From the NCBI GenBank assembly GCA_023230585.1, contig JALNXB010000013.1:1-37076 (forward strand): a stretch of DNA of 37,076 bases. The letters run 5' to 3'. Position numbers and translations under genes: made by a program. The stretch is from a bacterium (GTDB lineage: Bacteria; Ratteibacteria; UBA8468; B48-G9; JAFGKM01). This document shows positions 8,587 through 17,134 of the stretch, piece by piece (positions within the stretch are counted from its first letter, which is position 1; each line of letters opens with the position of its first letter). The notes under the pieces were generated by a model, which was given only the letters and a program-made list of their open reading frames with translations, ran no database searches and had not been told where the DNA came from.

Positions 8587-9687
8587 TTATTTTAACATAG
8601 AATCAATTAAAGTGTCAAAATCAGACTCTTCAGAAAAATTATTTATTACACTATATATATCTAAATAGTATACTGGTAAATTGCCAAGATTTTTCTTTAA
8701 TTTAACATAATCTTTTTCTGTTGTAATGATATAGGCAACCTTGTTTGCAATATATTCTTTTGAAATATTTTCTATATCTTTTTGGGTATAAGAAAAATGG
8801 TCTGGGTAGATATGGGTATATATTTTGGAAGGTGAAAGTTTTTTTAAAAGTGAAAAAAAGTTGAGGGGGTTACCTATCCCTGCAACTGCAGTAATCTTTT
8901 TACCAGCAATTTCTTTAATATCAATGGAATCTTTACTATTCCTTAAACCTTTTATTTTGTAATCCATTATATAAACTGGTTTATTAAATTTTTTTAGTCT
9001 TTTTGACAAATTAGCCAAACATTCTTTTGACACCATATAAGGATGTGTAATTACAAAGATATCTGCTCGTTTAGCGTAATAAAAGGGTTCTCTTAAAAAA
9101 CCAGAGGGTATAACCAACCTGTTATCAAAAGGGTTAGAGGCATCAATTAAAACTATATCTATATCTTTTTTTATTCTATAGGTCTGAAAACCATCATCTA
9201 TTATTGCTACCAAATTTTTTGAAATAGGTTTTTTTTCAATATTCCTCAAACTAATATCTTTTTTTGAACTAAAAAGAGCTTTAGGGAACCTGTTTCTTAG
9301 CATAATTATTTCATCATTTCTATCAATATTAAACTTTGTTTTTGTTGATTCCACAACTGCCGATGAAACTATCAATACAACTTTATTGTTTGATCTAAAT
9401 TTGTTGCAAAGATATGCTACTAAAGGAGTTTTACCTGTTCCCCCTACAAGAATATTTCCAACACTGATAATAGGAAAAGAGTATTTTTTTGGTTTAGATG
9501 TTGCCCTTTTTAAGGTGATTATAAATAGATATATTATTGACAAAGGTAATAGATATACAGAAAGAAGTTTCACCAAAAGAGAACGTCTTCTATTAATAAG
9601 TATATGGTGAAAAAAACTTACAACTCCATTCCTTTCATATTTGTTTTCTGTTTTCAAGTTAGGTCTCCAATTTTCCAAATTGTCCAT
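8587..9687 (-). CDS. lpxK: Tetraacyldisaccharide 4'-kinase LpxK
   Basis: LpxK phosphorylates the 4' position of the lipid A disaccharide at the inner membrane. It has an N-terminal hydrophobic anchor (LLSVYLLPLSIIYLFIITL, about 41-59), then FPIISVGNILVGGTGKTP with the Walker A loop GGTGKTP at 82-88. Further on are AIIDDGFQTYRI, the conserved DDGFQ motif, and VLIDASNPFDNRLVIPSGFL. At 366 residues it is slightly long because of an N-terminal extension that overlaps the 3' end of the upstream nuclease gene. A GTG at 9690 is equally possible and a start further in cannot be excluded, since no good ribosome binding site is visible. The gene shows that the organism makes lipid A. Confidence 0.93.
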   Translation of the reverse strand: MDNLENWRPNLKTENKYERNGVVSFFHHILINRRRSLLVKLLSVYLLPLSIIYLFIITLKRATSKPKKYSFPIISVGNILVGGTGKTPLVAYLCNKFRSNNKVVLIVSSAVVESTKTKFNIDRNDEIIMLRNRFPKALFSSKKDISLRNIEKKPISKNLVAIIDDGFQTYRIKKDIDIVLIDASNPFDNRLVIPSGFLREPFYYAKRADIFVITHPYMVSKECLANLSKRLKKFNKPVYIMDYKIKGLRNSKDSIDIKEIAGKKITAVAGIGNPLNFFSLLKKLSPSKIYTHIYPDHFSYTQKDIENISKEYIANKVAYIITTEKDYVKLKKNLGNLPVYYLDIYSVINNFSEESDFDTLIDSMLK

Positions 9688-10837
9688 CACAACCAGGTAT
9701 TATTTTGATTTTACCTTTACGTAGTGAATCTAAAAACTGAAGAATATTATTATCTATTTTTCCTTTTAAGTTTTGGATAGGTATATTTAGTAAAATAGAA
9801 AACTCGCTTTCAAAAGAGGTACACATATCTTCAACTTTTCTTATTATGGATACGGTGTTTGGGTTTTTATTTTCTAAAGAGCCAACAATATCCAAAAGAG
9901 GAAGAGTCTTCTTAAAAGGTATTAAACCTCTATTATTCTCGCCCAATTTCCTATCAGCAAGGTTTAAAACTCTGTGAAGAACCCCTATTGTAATTTTTTT
10001 TCCACACAAGGGACATATATTGTTTAGTTTTTTAGATTCTTCTGGATGTAAACATATACCACAATTTTTATGACCATCAAAATAATATTTCCCTTGTTCG
10101 GAAAAATATTCAATTGTAAAAAGAAACCTTTTTTTATCTTTTAACTTTAAAATAGTCTTTAATTCTTTAAAAGAAAACGGTGAGTCAAACACATTGGCTT
10201 CTCGGCCTATCTTATATGGAGAGTGAGCATCAGAGTTTGAAATAAACGAATATTTATCAAGACTTGAGACCATCTTATTCATAGCAGGGTCGCTACCTAA
10301 ACCAGTTTCAAGAGTAAAAATTTCATCTGATAACTCTTCAAAACACTCTTCTACGCTATCAAAAGAACCGAAGAGAGAATAATGAGGAGTCCATATATGG
10401 GCTGGCACAATAAAACCGAGAGCATCGGTGTTCTTAACTATTTTTAAAAGTTCTTTTACATCTATATTTAATATTGGTCGCCCATTACTATTTAATTCAG
10501 AAAATTTTTTTAATTTTTTGTTAAGGATGGAGGCTTTCTCTAAACTGGAGATAAAAATTATGGTATGAATTTTCCTTGTTTTTCCGTCTTTTTTATAAAT
10601 ATTTGAGACTTCGGTAGTAAGTATAAAATCGAGCCCTTTATAATTATATATACCTTCTTTATTGGTCTCTTTTAATTTTTCTTTAAGTTCACGATACCAT
10701 AAAGGGTGGGTGAAATCGCCTGAACCAAGAAGGTTTAATCCTTTAAGTTTAGCCCATTTCAAAAGTTGTTCTAATTCCATATCTTTGCTTGTAGCTAAAC
10801 TATATTTTGAATGTAGATGAAAGTCTGCTATATACAC
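9659..10837 (-). CDS. PHP-family endonuclease Q-like protein (TIGR00375 type)
   Basis: This 392-residue protein begins MYIADFHLHSKYSLATSKDM, followed by LLGSGDFTHPLW, the typical opening of the TIGR00375/endonuclease Q family. Metal ligands of the PHP domain are visible: Asp5, His7 and His9, Asp41 and His44, Glu76, His91, His147 (PAHIWTP), Glu177, and Asp203/His205 (NSDAHS). A four-cysteine zinc site follows (CGIC at 259-262, CPLC at 275-278), then a helical C-terminal part with RVLNLADR. Characterised archaeal and Bacillus EndoQ proteins nick DNA 5' of deaminated bases such as uracil and hypoxanthine, so a role in repair of deaminated DNA is likely here. Family membership is strong; substrate range is inferred. 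It overlaps lpxK by about 30 bases, which is an odd neighbour functionally. Confidence 0.82.
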   Translation of the reverse strand: MYIADFHLHSKYSLATSKDMELEQLLKWAKLKGLNLLGSGDFTHPLWYRELKEKLKETNKEGIYNYKGLDFILTTEVSNIYKKDGKTRKIHTIIFISSLEKASILNKKLKKFSELNSNGRPILNIDVKELLKIVKNTDALGFIVPAHIWTPHYSLFGSFDSVEECFEELSDEIFTLETGLGSDPAMNKMVSSLDKYSFISNSDAHSPYKIGREANVFDSPFSFKELKTILKLKDKKRFLFTIEYFSEQGKYYFDGHKNCGICLHPEESKKLNNICPLCGKKITIGVLHRVLNLADRKLGENNRGLIPFKKTLPLLDIVGSLENKNPNTVSIIRKVEDMCTSFESEFSILLNIPIQNLKGKIDNNILQFLDSLRKGKIKIIPGCDGQFGKLET

Positions 10838-10967
10838 TACCGACCCCTTAAAATTTTTTTAGTTTTTACAAACATTCTGAATATTAACTGCTACTTTATG
10901 GCGAGTTTATCCTATACACTATTGTTGAGTCTCACGTTTTATTTTAGTCGGCATAAAGACTCATCCA

Positions 10968-11032
10968 CCTACGCCAAGGTATACCTGCCGAAGCTTGTAT
11001 TGTAGCGTAGGTTGGCTTCGGCGGGTATACCT
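10968..11032. repeat. Palindromic repeat element
   Basis: The arms 10977-10994 and 11015-11032 are reverse complements over 18 bases with one mismatch (a G-T pair in RNA). A second pair, CCTACGC at 10968-10974 and GCGTAGG at 11005-11011, crosses the first: the order is A, B, A', B' rather than nested. Parts recur at 36596-36614 (GCGCAGGTTGGCTTCAGC). The element sits between the divergent-side end of the HIT gene and the start of the EndoQ-like gene. Confidence 0.6.
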
Positions 11033-11101
11033 CATCCCATTAACCTCTCTGCAAACCTCGGAGGTACTCGGGACAATCCTCAAGGTGAGAAGGCAAAAAA
11101 G
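11030..11101. repeat. Dispersed intergenic repeat fragment
   Basis: Immediately after the palindrome comes CCTCATCCCATTAACCTCTC, nearly the same as 1897-1916. Next is CCTCGGAGGTACTCGGGAC (11057-11075), the clearest copy of the motif shared with 1878, 26182, 32223 and, inverted, 36620. GAGAAGGCAAAAAAG at 11087 also occurs at 1959. The fragment runs right up to the HIT gene stop codon. The rest of the 10838-11101 gap is featureless. Confidence 0.6.
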
Positions 11102-11590
11102 TTAACTTTCAAATTCTTTTTTTAACTGGTTGTAAAGTTCTTTCAAAGACTGAGAAATTACTTTAGTATCAGCAACAACCGGCATAAAGTTTGTATCGCC
11201 TATCCACCTTGGAACAATGTGAAAATGTATGTGAGAATCGAGTCCTGCTCCTGCTGGTTTTCCTATATTAACACCAAGATTAAAACTTTCTGCTTTCAAA
11301 ACCTTCTTTAAAATTTTAATGGTTTTTTTAATTAGTTGCATACTTTCTGATTCTTCTTCTGATGTTAACTCTTCAAAATCTTTGATATGTCTATTAGGTG
11401 CTATTAAAATATGACCATTATTGTATGGATAAAGGTTTAGCGTAATAAACATAGATTTCCCTCTGTAGAGCAAAAAATTTTCTTTATCTTTAGTCTCTTC
11501 TTCAAGATATCTACATAAAAAACAACCCTCTTCTTTTGGTGCGGTAATATAATCTATCCGCCAAGGTGCCCAAACTATTTTTTTATTCAT
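11102..11590 (-). CDS. HIT-family nucleotide hydrolase/phosphorylase (AP4A phosphorylase-like)
   Basis: This 162-residue protein starts with IVWAPWRIDYI and has CFLC (Cys23, Cys26), NLYPYNNGHILIAPNRH, and the histidine triad HIHFHIVPRW (His120, 122, 124). This arrangement, with the WAPWR opening and zinc cysteines, matches the HIT subgroup that includes bacterial diadenosine tetraphosphate phosphorylases. The exact substrate is not readable. Its ATG overlaps the stop of the upstream nucleotidyltransferase gene by four bases, so the two are co-translated. It differs from the shorter HinT-type protein at 17135. Confidence 0.88.
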   Translation of the reverse strand: MNKKIVWAPWRIDYITAPKEEGCFLCRYLEEETKDKENFLLYRGKSMFITLNLYPYNNGHILIAPNRHIKDFEELTSEEESESMQLIKKTIKILKKVLKAESFNLGVNIGKPAGAGLDSHIHFHIVPRWIGDTNFMPVVADTKVISQSLKELYNQLKKEFES

Positions 11591-12981
11591 TTTTTTCCTA
11601 TAATAGATTCCAATATAATATCTCTATTTTCTTTTAAATATTTAGTCAACTCTCTCTTTCTATTTCCAAGTGCACCATCTAACACAATTTCTTCAAGATA
11701 GTTTTTTACAAGCCCAACTTCTCTACCTTCCCTAAAATCCATAATCTCCATAACCTTATACCCATCAATTGCAAGTTTGAAAGATGTTAATTTATCTTTT
11801 TTGTTTATCTCTTCCATTCTTTTCTGAATAAAATCTAATCCAGCAATTGCTTCTTCCACTCTTGCAGGGTTACCGCTTGTAATATCTGATTTTGCAAGAA
11901 CAAAAAGTGGTTTAAAGTTTTTCCCTATTTCTCTTATAAATCTTCTTAGAGCACTATCGGTAGGATTTTCCTTAGCAAGCAAGTGCGGTCTCAAATGGTG
12001 CCTTATAAGAAAACATATAAACTGGGTATGTTCATCAGAAATTTTCATTCTTTTACAAATCTTATACGCCATTCTTTCTCCAACAAACTCGTGCCTGTGG
12101 AAACTAACTTTACCGTTCTCTTCTTTAAAAGTTTTTGGTTTTCCAATATCGTGCAGAAGGGCTGCAAATTTTAAATAAACATTTCTTGTTCTTCTACTTG
12201 TATTATCCATTACCTTTAAAGTATGAGGAAAAAGTTCTTTACAATTCTCTGCTACCTGTTTTTTTAGTTCACTTACCTCTGGTAGTATCAAATTGAGTAT
12301 TCCTATCTCTTCCATAAGGTAAAACCCTTTAGAAGGAACGTAAGAATCAATGGTTTTAAGAACCTCATCAGTTATTCTTTCTTGACTAACAATTTTAAGT
12401 CTCGAAACATTTTTTTTCATTCCTTCAATAGTTTCTTCTTCAATATCAAATCGCAATTTTGTGGCAAATCTAATACCTCTAAGAATTCTTAAAGGGTCGT
12501 CATAAAAAGTTTTATTTGGATTAATTGGCGTTCTTACAATCTTGTTTTTTAAATCTTGTTTCCCTTCAAATATATCAACAATTTCACCTGTAATAAGATT
12601 TTCCATTATGGTGTTGATAGTAAAATCTCTTCGTGAACAATCTTCTTCAATGGTCGCTTTATCTACATAAGGTTTTCGAGACTCTTCAGGGTAACTCTCT
12701 TTACGAGCAGTTGCAAATTCAACTTTCACTCCTCCTATTTCAATCATTGAGGTACCAAATTTTCCGTAAAATACTGGCGGTTGAAATCTATATTCTGAAG
12801 CAAACTCTTTAGAAAAAGCAAGGGCATCATTTTCCATTACAATATCAATATCTTTATTTTTCTTCTTTAGGATTTTGTCACGCAGATAACCTCCCACAAG
12901 AAATACCTGTATATTTTTTTTCTTTGCAAATTGTTTTATCTTATAAAGAACGTCTTCAGGAGAATAATTCTTTTTTTTCAT
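11587..12981 (-). CDS. cca: CCA-adding tRNA nucleotidyltransferase/poly(A) polymerase family with HD domain
   Basis: This family adds CCA, or part of it, to tRNA 3' ends. The 464 residues carry the class II nucleotidyltransferase core. FLVGGYLRD (28-35) is followed by DID with metal-binding Asp44 and Asp46, then SRRDFTIN near 116-123, YDDPLRILRGIRFA near 160, and an ERITDE motif (about 195). An HD phosphohydrolase-type domain follows (LLHDIGKPK, FHRHEFVGERMA, IRHHLRPHL). HD-bearing forms include full CCA enzymes and A-adding enzymes of split CC/A systems. Sequence alone does not decide between them, so a poly(A) polymerase-like reading remains possible. It lies between an unknown 121-residue gene (four-base overlap) and the HIT gene (four-base overlap), a tight operon. 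Confidence 0.88.
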   Translation of the reverse strand: MKKKNYSPEDVLYKIKQFAKKKNIQVFLVGGYLRDKILKKKNKDIDIVMENDALAFSKEFASEYRFQPPVFYGKFGTSMIEIGGVKVEFATARKESYPEESRKPYVDKATIEEDCSRRDFTINTIMENLITGEIVDIFEGKQDLKNKIVRTPINPNKTFYDDPLRILRGIRFATKLRFDIEEETIEGMKKNVSRLKIVSQERITDEVLKTIDSYVPSKGFYLMEEIGILNLILPEVSELKKQVAENCKELFPHTLKVMDNTSRRTRNVYLKFAALLHDIGKPKTFKEENGKVSFHRHEFVGERMAYKICKRMKISDEHTQFICFLIRHHLRPHLLAKENPTDSALRRFIREIGKNFKPLFVLAKSDITSGNPARVEEAIAGLDFIQKRMEEINKKDKLTSFKLAIDGYKVMEIMDFREGREVGLVKNYLEEIVLDGALGNRKRELTKYLKENRDIILESIIGKK

Positions 12982-13343
12982 TTTTCTAACCCCACAGTTG
13001 TACCATCAATATCTGTAAGTTCTATATTTCTTTTTTTAAGCAACTCTTTTAAAGCTTTCTTACTTAGCGAGTTCAACCCTGTTTTAATAACCTGTAATAA
13101 AAGAAAATTTTTACCAACTTTTACATATCCCTCATTTTTACCAGTCACAAGAACACCTATAAAACCATTTTCAGACTTAAAAAGCCTTGCTTGTGCGGGC
13201 ATTGAAGAGAAAGATTCAAAATTCTTAAAAACAGTACAGACCCTAAATCTTCTCACCCTATCAGAAGAATCCAAAACTCTTAAAGTTTTTATATCAACTA
13301 TTGTTTTTCCTAAATATCCATCTCTTCGTTTTTGCCATTCCAT
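12978..13343 (-). CDS. Hypothetical protein, 121 residues
   Basis: I do not recognise this protein. It is basic and soluble-looking, without signal peptide or membrane segment. A beta-rich N-terminal part (DGYLGKTIVDIKTLRVLD, VRRFRVCTVFKNFESF, NGFIGVLVTGKNEGYVKVG) is followed by a helical lysine-rich tail (LSKKALKELLKKRNIEL). The stop overlaps the start of the cca gene by four bases, and the preceding unknown gene ends six bases before its start. A role in RNA or translation is suggested by that company only. It is a real gene judging from spacing and base use. Confidence 0.6.
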   Translation of the reverse strand: MEWQKRRDGYLGKTIVDIKTLRVLDSSDRVRRFRVCTVFKNFESFSSMPAQARLFKSENGFIGVLVTGKNEGYVKVGKNFLLLQVIKTGLNSLSKKALKELLKKRNIELTDIDGTTVGLEK

Positions 13344-13349
13344 ATTTTG

Positions 13350-13712
13350 CTATCTATTATACGGTTCTCCAAACCATTCATTTTTTAAAAAATTTCGTTT
13401 AAGCCTACCTCTTAACGATATTGCCAAAGCAATATTATTTAAAACTCTTCTGTTTCTACAATATAAAAAGGCAGTATAAGCTGTTATTGGAGAAGTAAAA
13501 ACTCTTATTTCAATATAAGAACGAAACCCTCGTTTCAACCTCATATACTCTATTTGAGTAATAGAAATAAAAGAATCTGGTATCTCGTTTCCCATCACAT
13601 CTTTAAGGCAAAACTTGCTCCCTACACAAGGGAACCCTTCAAAAGAATATTCCCCGCTCTTATATATACATAATACATTATATTCTTCTTTAAAATTTTG
13701 TTGTTTTATCAT
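13350..13712 (-). CDS. Hypothetical protein, 120 residues
   Basis: I do not recognise this protein. It has three cysteines in its first half (LCIYKSG, FPCVGSKFCLKDV) and is strongly basic towards the end (SLRGRLKRNFLKNEWF). No signal peptide or membrane helix is clear, though VFTSPITAYTAFLYCRN is mildly hydrophobic. It is the first gene of the leftward unit that includes the cca gene and the HIT gene. There is no good ribosome binding site before the ATG, so the true start may differ. Confidence 0.5.
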   Translation of the reverse strand: MIKQQNFKEEYNVLCIYKSGEYSFEGFPCVGSKFCLKDVMGNEIPDSFISITQIEYMRLKRGFRSYIEIRVFTSPITAYTAFLYCRNRRVLNNIALAISLRGRLKRNFLKNEWFGEPYNR

Positions 13713-13950
13713 TACAATAAGAGAGGGCTACTCTTTAACCTTTTTTACGTCAGTATTTAATTTAACTGAAAATATTGTTAGACCTTAGAGGTAGCATACT
13801 ATAAGGAAAACATTATTCTTTTTGAAGTTTGTTTATACTTTTATGTTATCTTGTTACAACTTTATTTTACCTTATTTGACATTAGATTACAAATCTCTTA
13901 AAATAGATGTAATTGAAATTTAGCTAATGGATTGATTGGAGGTGTTTTTA
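13713..13950. other. Divergent spacer between the leftward cca unit and nusA
   Basis: This 238-base AT-rich region separates two divergent transcription units. It holds the nusA promoter at 13876-13904. No convincing promoter was found for the leftward side. No rimP, which commonly precedes nusA, is present, and I see no repeat here. Confidence 0.5.
13876..13904 (+). promoter_or_regulatory. Sigma70-type promoter for the nusA operon
   Basis: A perfect TTGACA (13876-13881) is followed after 17 bases by TAAAAT (13899-13904), five of six matches to the -10 consensus. The nusA ATG is 46 bases further on. This is the best promoter in the window and could drive the whole run to metK. Confidence 0.7.
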
Positions 13951-15141
13951 ATGAAAAGCGAAATATTGGCACTTCTGAATTATTGGGAAAAAGAGAAAGG
14001 TATTGAGAAAAGTTTTCTTATTAGTGCGCTTGAAAACGGTCTACTTACTGTATACAGAAAAAAAGCTGAACTTGATACTACAATAAATATCAAGATAGAT
14101 GCAGAGACTGGTGAAATACTTTTTTTGAATGAGGATGGAGAGCAGATACCGCCCCCTGCGTTTCAATGGGAAAGAATTGCTGCGCAAACTGCAAGGCAAG
14201 TAATAATGCAAAAATTGCGTGAAGCTGAAAAGAATACTATTTACCACGAGTTTAAGAAGATAGAGAATACCATTGTAAGCGGACGAGTTGAACGATTTGA
14301 AGATAATAACATTGTTATATCTATTGGTAAGACCGAAGCTATCCTTCCGTATCACCATAGATTACATAATGATAACTATAAAAGAGGTAACTACCTAAAA
14401 GCTTTTCTTTTAGAGGTGAGAAAACCTAATAGAGGGTTTTATCAATTGATAGTATCAAGAACTCATCCCGATTTAGTTAGGGAACTTCTTAAACTTGAAG
14501 TTCCAGAGATTTCTGATGATATTATCGTAATAAAAGATATTGCGAGGTTTCCTGGAGAGATTAGCAAAATATCTGTTTTTAGTCAGGAAGAAAACGTTGA
14601 CCCTATTGGAACCTGTATAGGCGACAAGGCTATAAGAATTAAAAATATTACCAGAGAATTGAATGGTGAAAAGATTGAAATAATTTTGTGGAATGAAAAA
14701 CCTGAAAAATATATATCTAACGCTCTTAGCCCTGCCACAACAAAGGAAGTTATATTGCATAAAATGAAAAATATAGCTTCTGTAATAGTCGATGATGCCC
14801 AAATTTTTCTTGCAATAGGCAAGAAAGGGCAAAATGTTCAGCTTGCTTCAAAACTAACGGGATGGGACATAAGGGTTTTTAAAAAGAATGAATTTGAAAG
14901 TGATAGACGACCTGCAACTACTGCCATAAAAGGGATAGACGAAGAAACTGCTATCCTTCTTGCTAAATACGGGTTTAGCTCAATAAAATCTATTGCAGAA
15001 GCCAATGTTGAAGCGTTGCTTAAAATACCTTCAATAGATGAAAATATTGCAAACAAAGTTATTCAAAAAGCTAAGTTGCATATTTCAAATCAAAATAAGG
15101 AAGAAAATGAGAGTATATCAGATAGCCAAGAAACACAATAA
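13951..15141 (+). CDS. nusA: Transcription termination/antitermination factor NusA
   Basis: NusA binds RNA polymerase and nascent RNA and modulates pausing, termination and antitermination. The protein has the N-terminal polymerase-binding domain (about 1-125) and an S1 domain (VSGRVERFEDNNIVISIGKT, about 110-180). Two KH modules follow (DPIGTCIGDKAIRIKNITRE; IFLAIGKKGQNVQLASKLTG). A C-terminal helix-hairpin-helix part (IKGIDEETAILLAKYGFSS) and an acidic tail complete it. I chose the ATG at 13951, giving 396 residues, because GGAGG sits at 13938-13942. A TTG at 13936 would place that site inside the gene. It overlaps infB by 35 bases. The usual rimP upstream and rbfA downstream of infB are missing from this locus. 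Confidence 0.95.
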   Translation: MKSEILALLNYWEKEKGIEKSFLISALENGLLTVYRKKAELDTTINIKIDAETGEILFLNEDGEQIPPPAFQWERIAAQTARQVIMQKLREAEKNTIYHEFKKIENTIVSGRVERFEDNNIVISIGKTEAILPYHHRLHNDNYKRGNYLKAFLLEVRKPNRGFYQLIVSRTHPDLVRELLKLEVPEISDDIIVIKDIARFPGEISKISVFSQEENVDPIGTCIGDKAIRIKNITRELNGEKIEIILWNEKPEKYISNALSPATTKEVILHKMKNIASVIVDDAQIFLAIGKKGQNVQLASKLTGWDIRVFKKNEFESDRRPATTAIKGIDEETAILLAKYGFSSIKSIAEANVEALLKIPSIDENIANKVIQKAKLHISNQNKEENESISDSQETQ

Positions 15142-17119
15142 AAAGTCTAAAGAGATTATTTCGATTCTTGAAAAGGAAGGAATAAAAAACAAGAAGAGCA
15201 TCAGTGGATTATCTGATGAAGAGATAAAGATTATTGAGACATTTTTACTGAAGAAAAAAGATGAAGCACCAAAAAAAGCCACAAAAAAGACTGTAGAAGA
15301 AGAAAAACCTGTTGAAAAAAAGAAAAAAACTGAAATAAAAAAAACTGTTCCAAAAGAGCCAGTTGCACCTAAAGAAACAAAGGTGGTACAACTTGAAGGA
15401 ACTGAAGATATAAATATCCTTTCACAAAAACTTAATGTTAGTTCGGCAGATATTTTAAAGTATCTTCTAATGAGAGGGGTAGTAGGTAACATAAACCAGT
15501 CCCCTGGCAAAGAAACTATCAAAGATATAGGTGAACATTTTGGGTATACTGTTGAAATAAAAAAATTTGTACCACCACCTGCAACGCCACCGGTGGCATC
15601 TGATGAAAATTTAACAGAAAGAGCTCCAGTTGTTACTTTGATGGGGCACGTTGACCACGGAAAAACAACAATTCTGGATGCGATACGTAAAAGTAGTATA
15701 GTCGACAAAGAGTTTGGTCAGATTACCCAAAAAATTGGTGCTTACAAGTTGAATCTACCTGAAGGTTCTATAGTTTTTTTAGATACACCTGGTCACGAAT
15801 CTTTTACAGCAATGAGAGCAAGGGGTGCTTTTATTACTGATATTGTTATACTTGTAGTTGCAGCAGACGATGGGATGAAACCCCAGACCATTGAAGCTAT
15901 AAACCATGCTAAATCAGCAAATGTACCTATAATAGTTGCGATAAACAAGGTAGACAAACCTGGTATAAACATTGATAGAGTTAAACAACAATTATCCGAA
16001 CAAGGTCTTACTCCTGCTGACTGGGGTGGTCAAACAGAAATCGTTAACGTCTCTGCAATAAACGGACAAGGTATTGATGAACTTCTTGAAATTGTACTTC
16101 TTATTGGACAACTCCTTGAATTGAAGGCTAATGCATCAGGTAATGCTAAAGGAACTGTTATTGAGTCGCATATGGACAAAGCCAAAGGTCCTATTACAAC
16201 CGTACTGGTACAGAAAGGGAAACTGAATGTTGGAGATTTTTTTGTTATTGGTAAAACCTACGGCAAAGTTAGAGCAATGATGGATGACTGGAATAATAGG
16301 CTATCTGTTGCTGGACCATCAACGCCAGTTGAAATACTTGGAACTCAAGCCATAACAAACCCTGGCGACAAATTTCTTGTATTTGACACAGAAAAAGCTG
16401 CCCGTAAATATATTGACGATATTAAGGCAGCTAAACCTGATAAAGTTTCAGAAGTAAAGAAGATTACACTTGAAGATTTGTATGATGAGATACAAAAAGG
16501 TTCAATTCAAGAGATTAAACTTATTATCAAAACAGATTATGTAGGTTCTATTGAAGCTATAAAAGATGTTATCGAAAAGATTCCAATGACTGAAATTAAA
16601 ATAACTATTCTACACTCTGAAGCGGGACCTATAACGGAATCAGATATACTTCTTGCCTCGGCTTCTAATGCTATTGTTCTTGGATTTAATGTGCCTTTAA
16701 CAAAAAACATTGAAGATATAGCCCGAACTGAAAAAGTAGAAATACGTACTTATCAAATTATTTATGACCTTGCAGAAGATATACGAAACGCAGTTGAAGG
16801 TATGCTCCAACCAGAACTCAAAGAAGTTTTACTTGGACAGGCTATGGTTAAACAAGTCTTCAACCTTTCAGACAACTCTTCTGTTGCTGGCTCAATAGTA
16901 CTTGAAGGCAAAATAGTTAGAAACTCTTTATGTAGAGTAATAAGAAATGGTGCCGTTATTAATCAAGGTAAGATAAATAGTTTAAAACGTTTCAAAGAGA
17001 ATGTTAAAGAGGTAAAATTGAATACCGAATGTGGTATAGGGGTAGACAATTTCAATAGTTTTGAAGAGAGAGATATTATACAGTCATTTATGAACGTTAA
17101 AACTGCAAGAAAACTTTAA
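15107..17119 (+). CDS. infB: Translation initiation factor IF-2
   Basis: IF-2 is the GTPase that brings initiator tRNA to the ribosome. After an IF2N module (MRVYQIAKKHNKKSKEIISI) and a lysine-rich linker, a second IF2N-like part (INILSQKLNVSSADILKYLL) leads to the G domain. That domain has GHVDHGKT at 180-187, DTPGHESF from 226 and NKVD at 280-283. Domains II to IV follow, ending with the C2 domain (SSVAGSIVLEGKIVRNSLCR). The ATG at 15107 has AAGGA upstream and gives the canonical MRVYQIAK start (670 residues). A longer frame from 15038 is not supported. Switch I reads FGQITQKIGAY where GGITQHIGAY is usual. Confidence 0.96.
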   Translation: MRVYQIAKKHNKKSKEIISILEKEGIKNKKSISGLSDEEIKIIETFLLKKKDEAPKKATKKTVEEEKPVEKKKKTEIKKTVPKEPVAPKETKVVQLEGTEDINILSQKLNVSSADILKYLLMRGVVGNINQSPGKETIKDIGEHFGYTVEIKKFVPPPATPPVASDENLTERAPVVTLMGHVDHGKTTILDAIRKSSIVDKEFGQITQKIGAYKLNLPEGSIVFLDTPGHESFTAMRARGAFITDIVILVVAADDGMKPQTIEAINHAKSANVPIIVAINKVDKPGINIDRVKQQLSEQGLTPADWGGQTEIVNVSAINGQGIDELLEIVLLIGQLLELKANASGNAKGTVIESHMDKAKGPITTVLVQKGKLNVGDFFVIGKTYGKVRAMMDDWNNRLSVAGPSTPVEILGTQAITNPGDKFLVFDTEKAARKYIDDIKAAKPDKVSEVKKITLEDLYDEIQKGSIQEIKLIIKTDYVGSIEAIKDVIEKIPMTEIKITILHSEAGPITESDILLASASNAIVLGFNVPLTKNIEDIARTEKVEIRTYQIIYDLAEDIRNAVEGMLQPELKEVLLGQAMVKQVFNLSDNSSVAGSIVLEGKIVRNSLCRVIRNGAVINQGKINSLKRFKENVKEVKLNTECGIGVDNFNSFEERDIIQSFMNVKTARKL

Positions 17120-17134
17120 CTTAAAATAAGTAAA

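Noticed and set aside
12978..13712. RnpA or YidD identity for the two small genes
   Set aside because: Neither protein shows the RnpA RNR-type motif nor the YidD CRFYPTCS cysteine motif.
15118..15708. 196-residue open frame on the minus strand
   Set aside because: It lies entirely opposite infB, has a low-complexity Ser/Phe composition and no ribosome binding site; it is the shadow of the lysine/glutamate-rich IF-2 linker.
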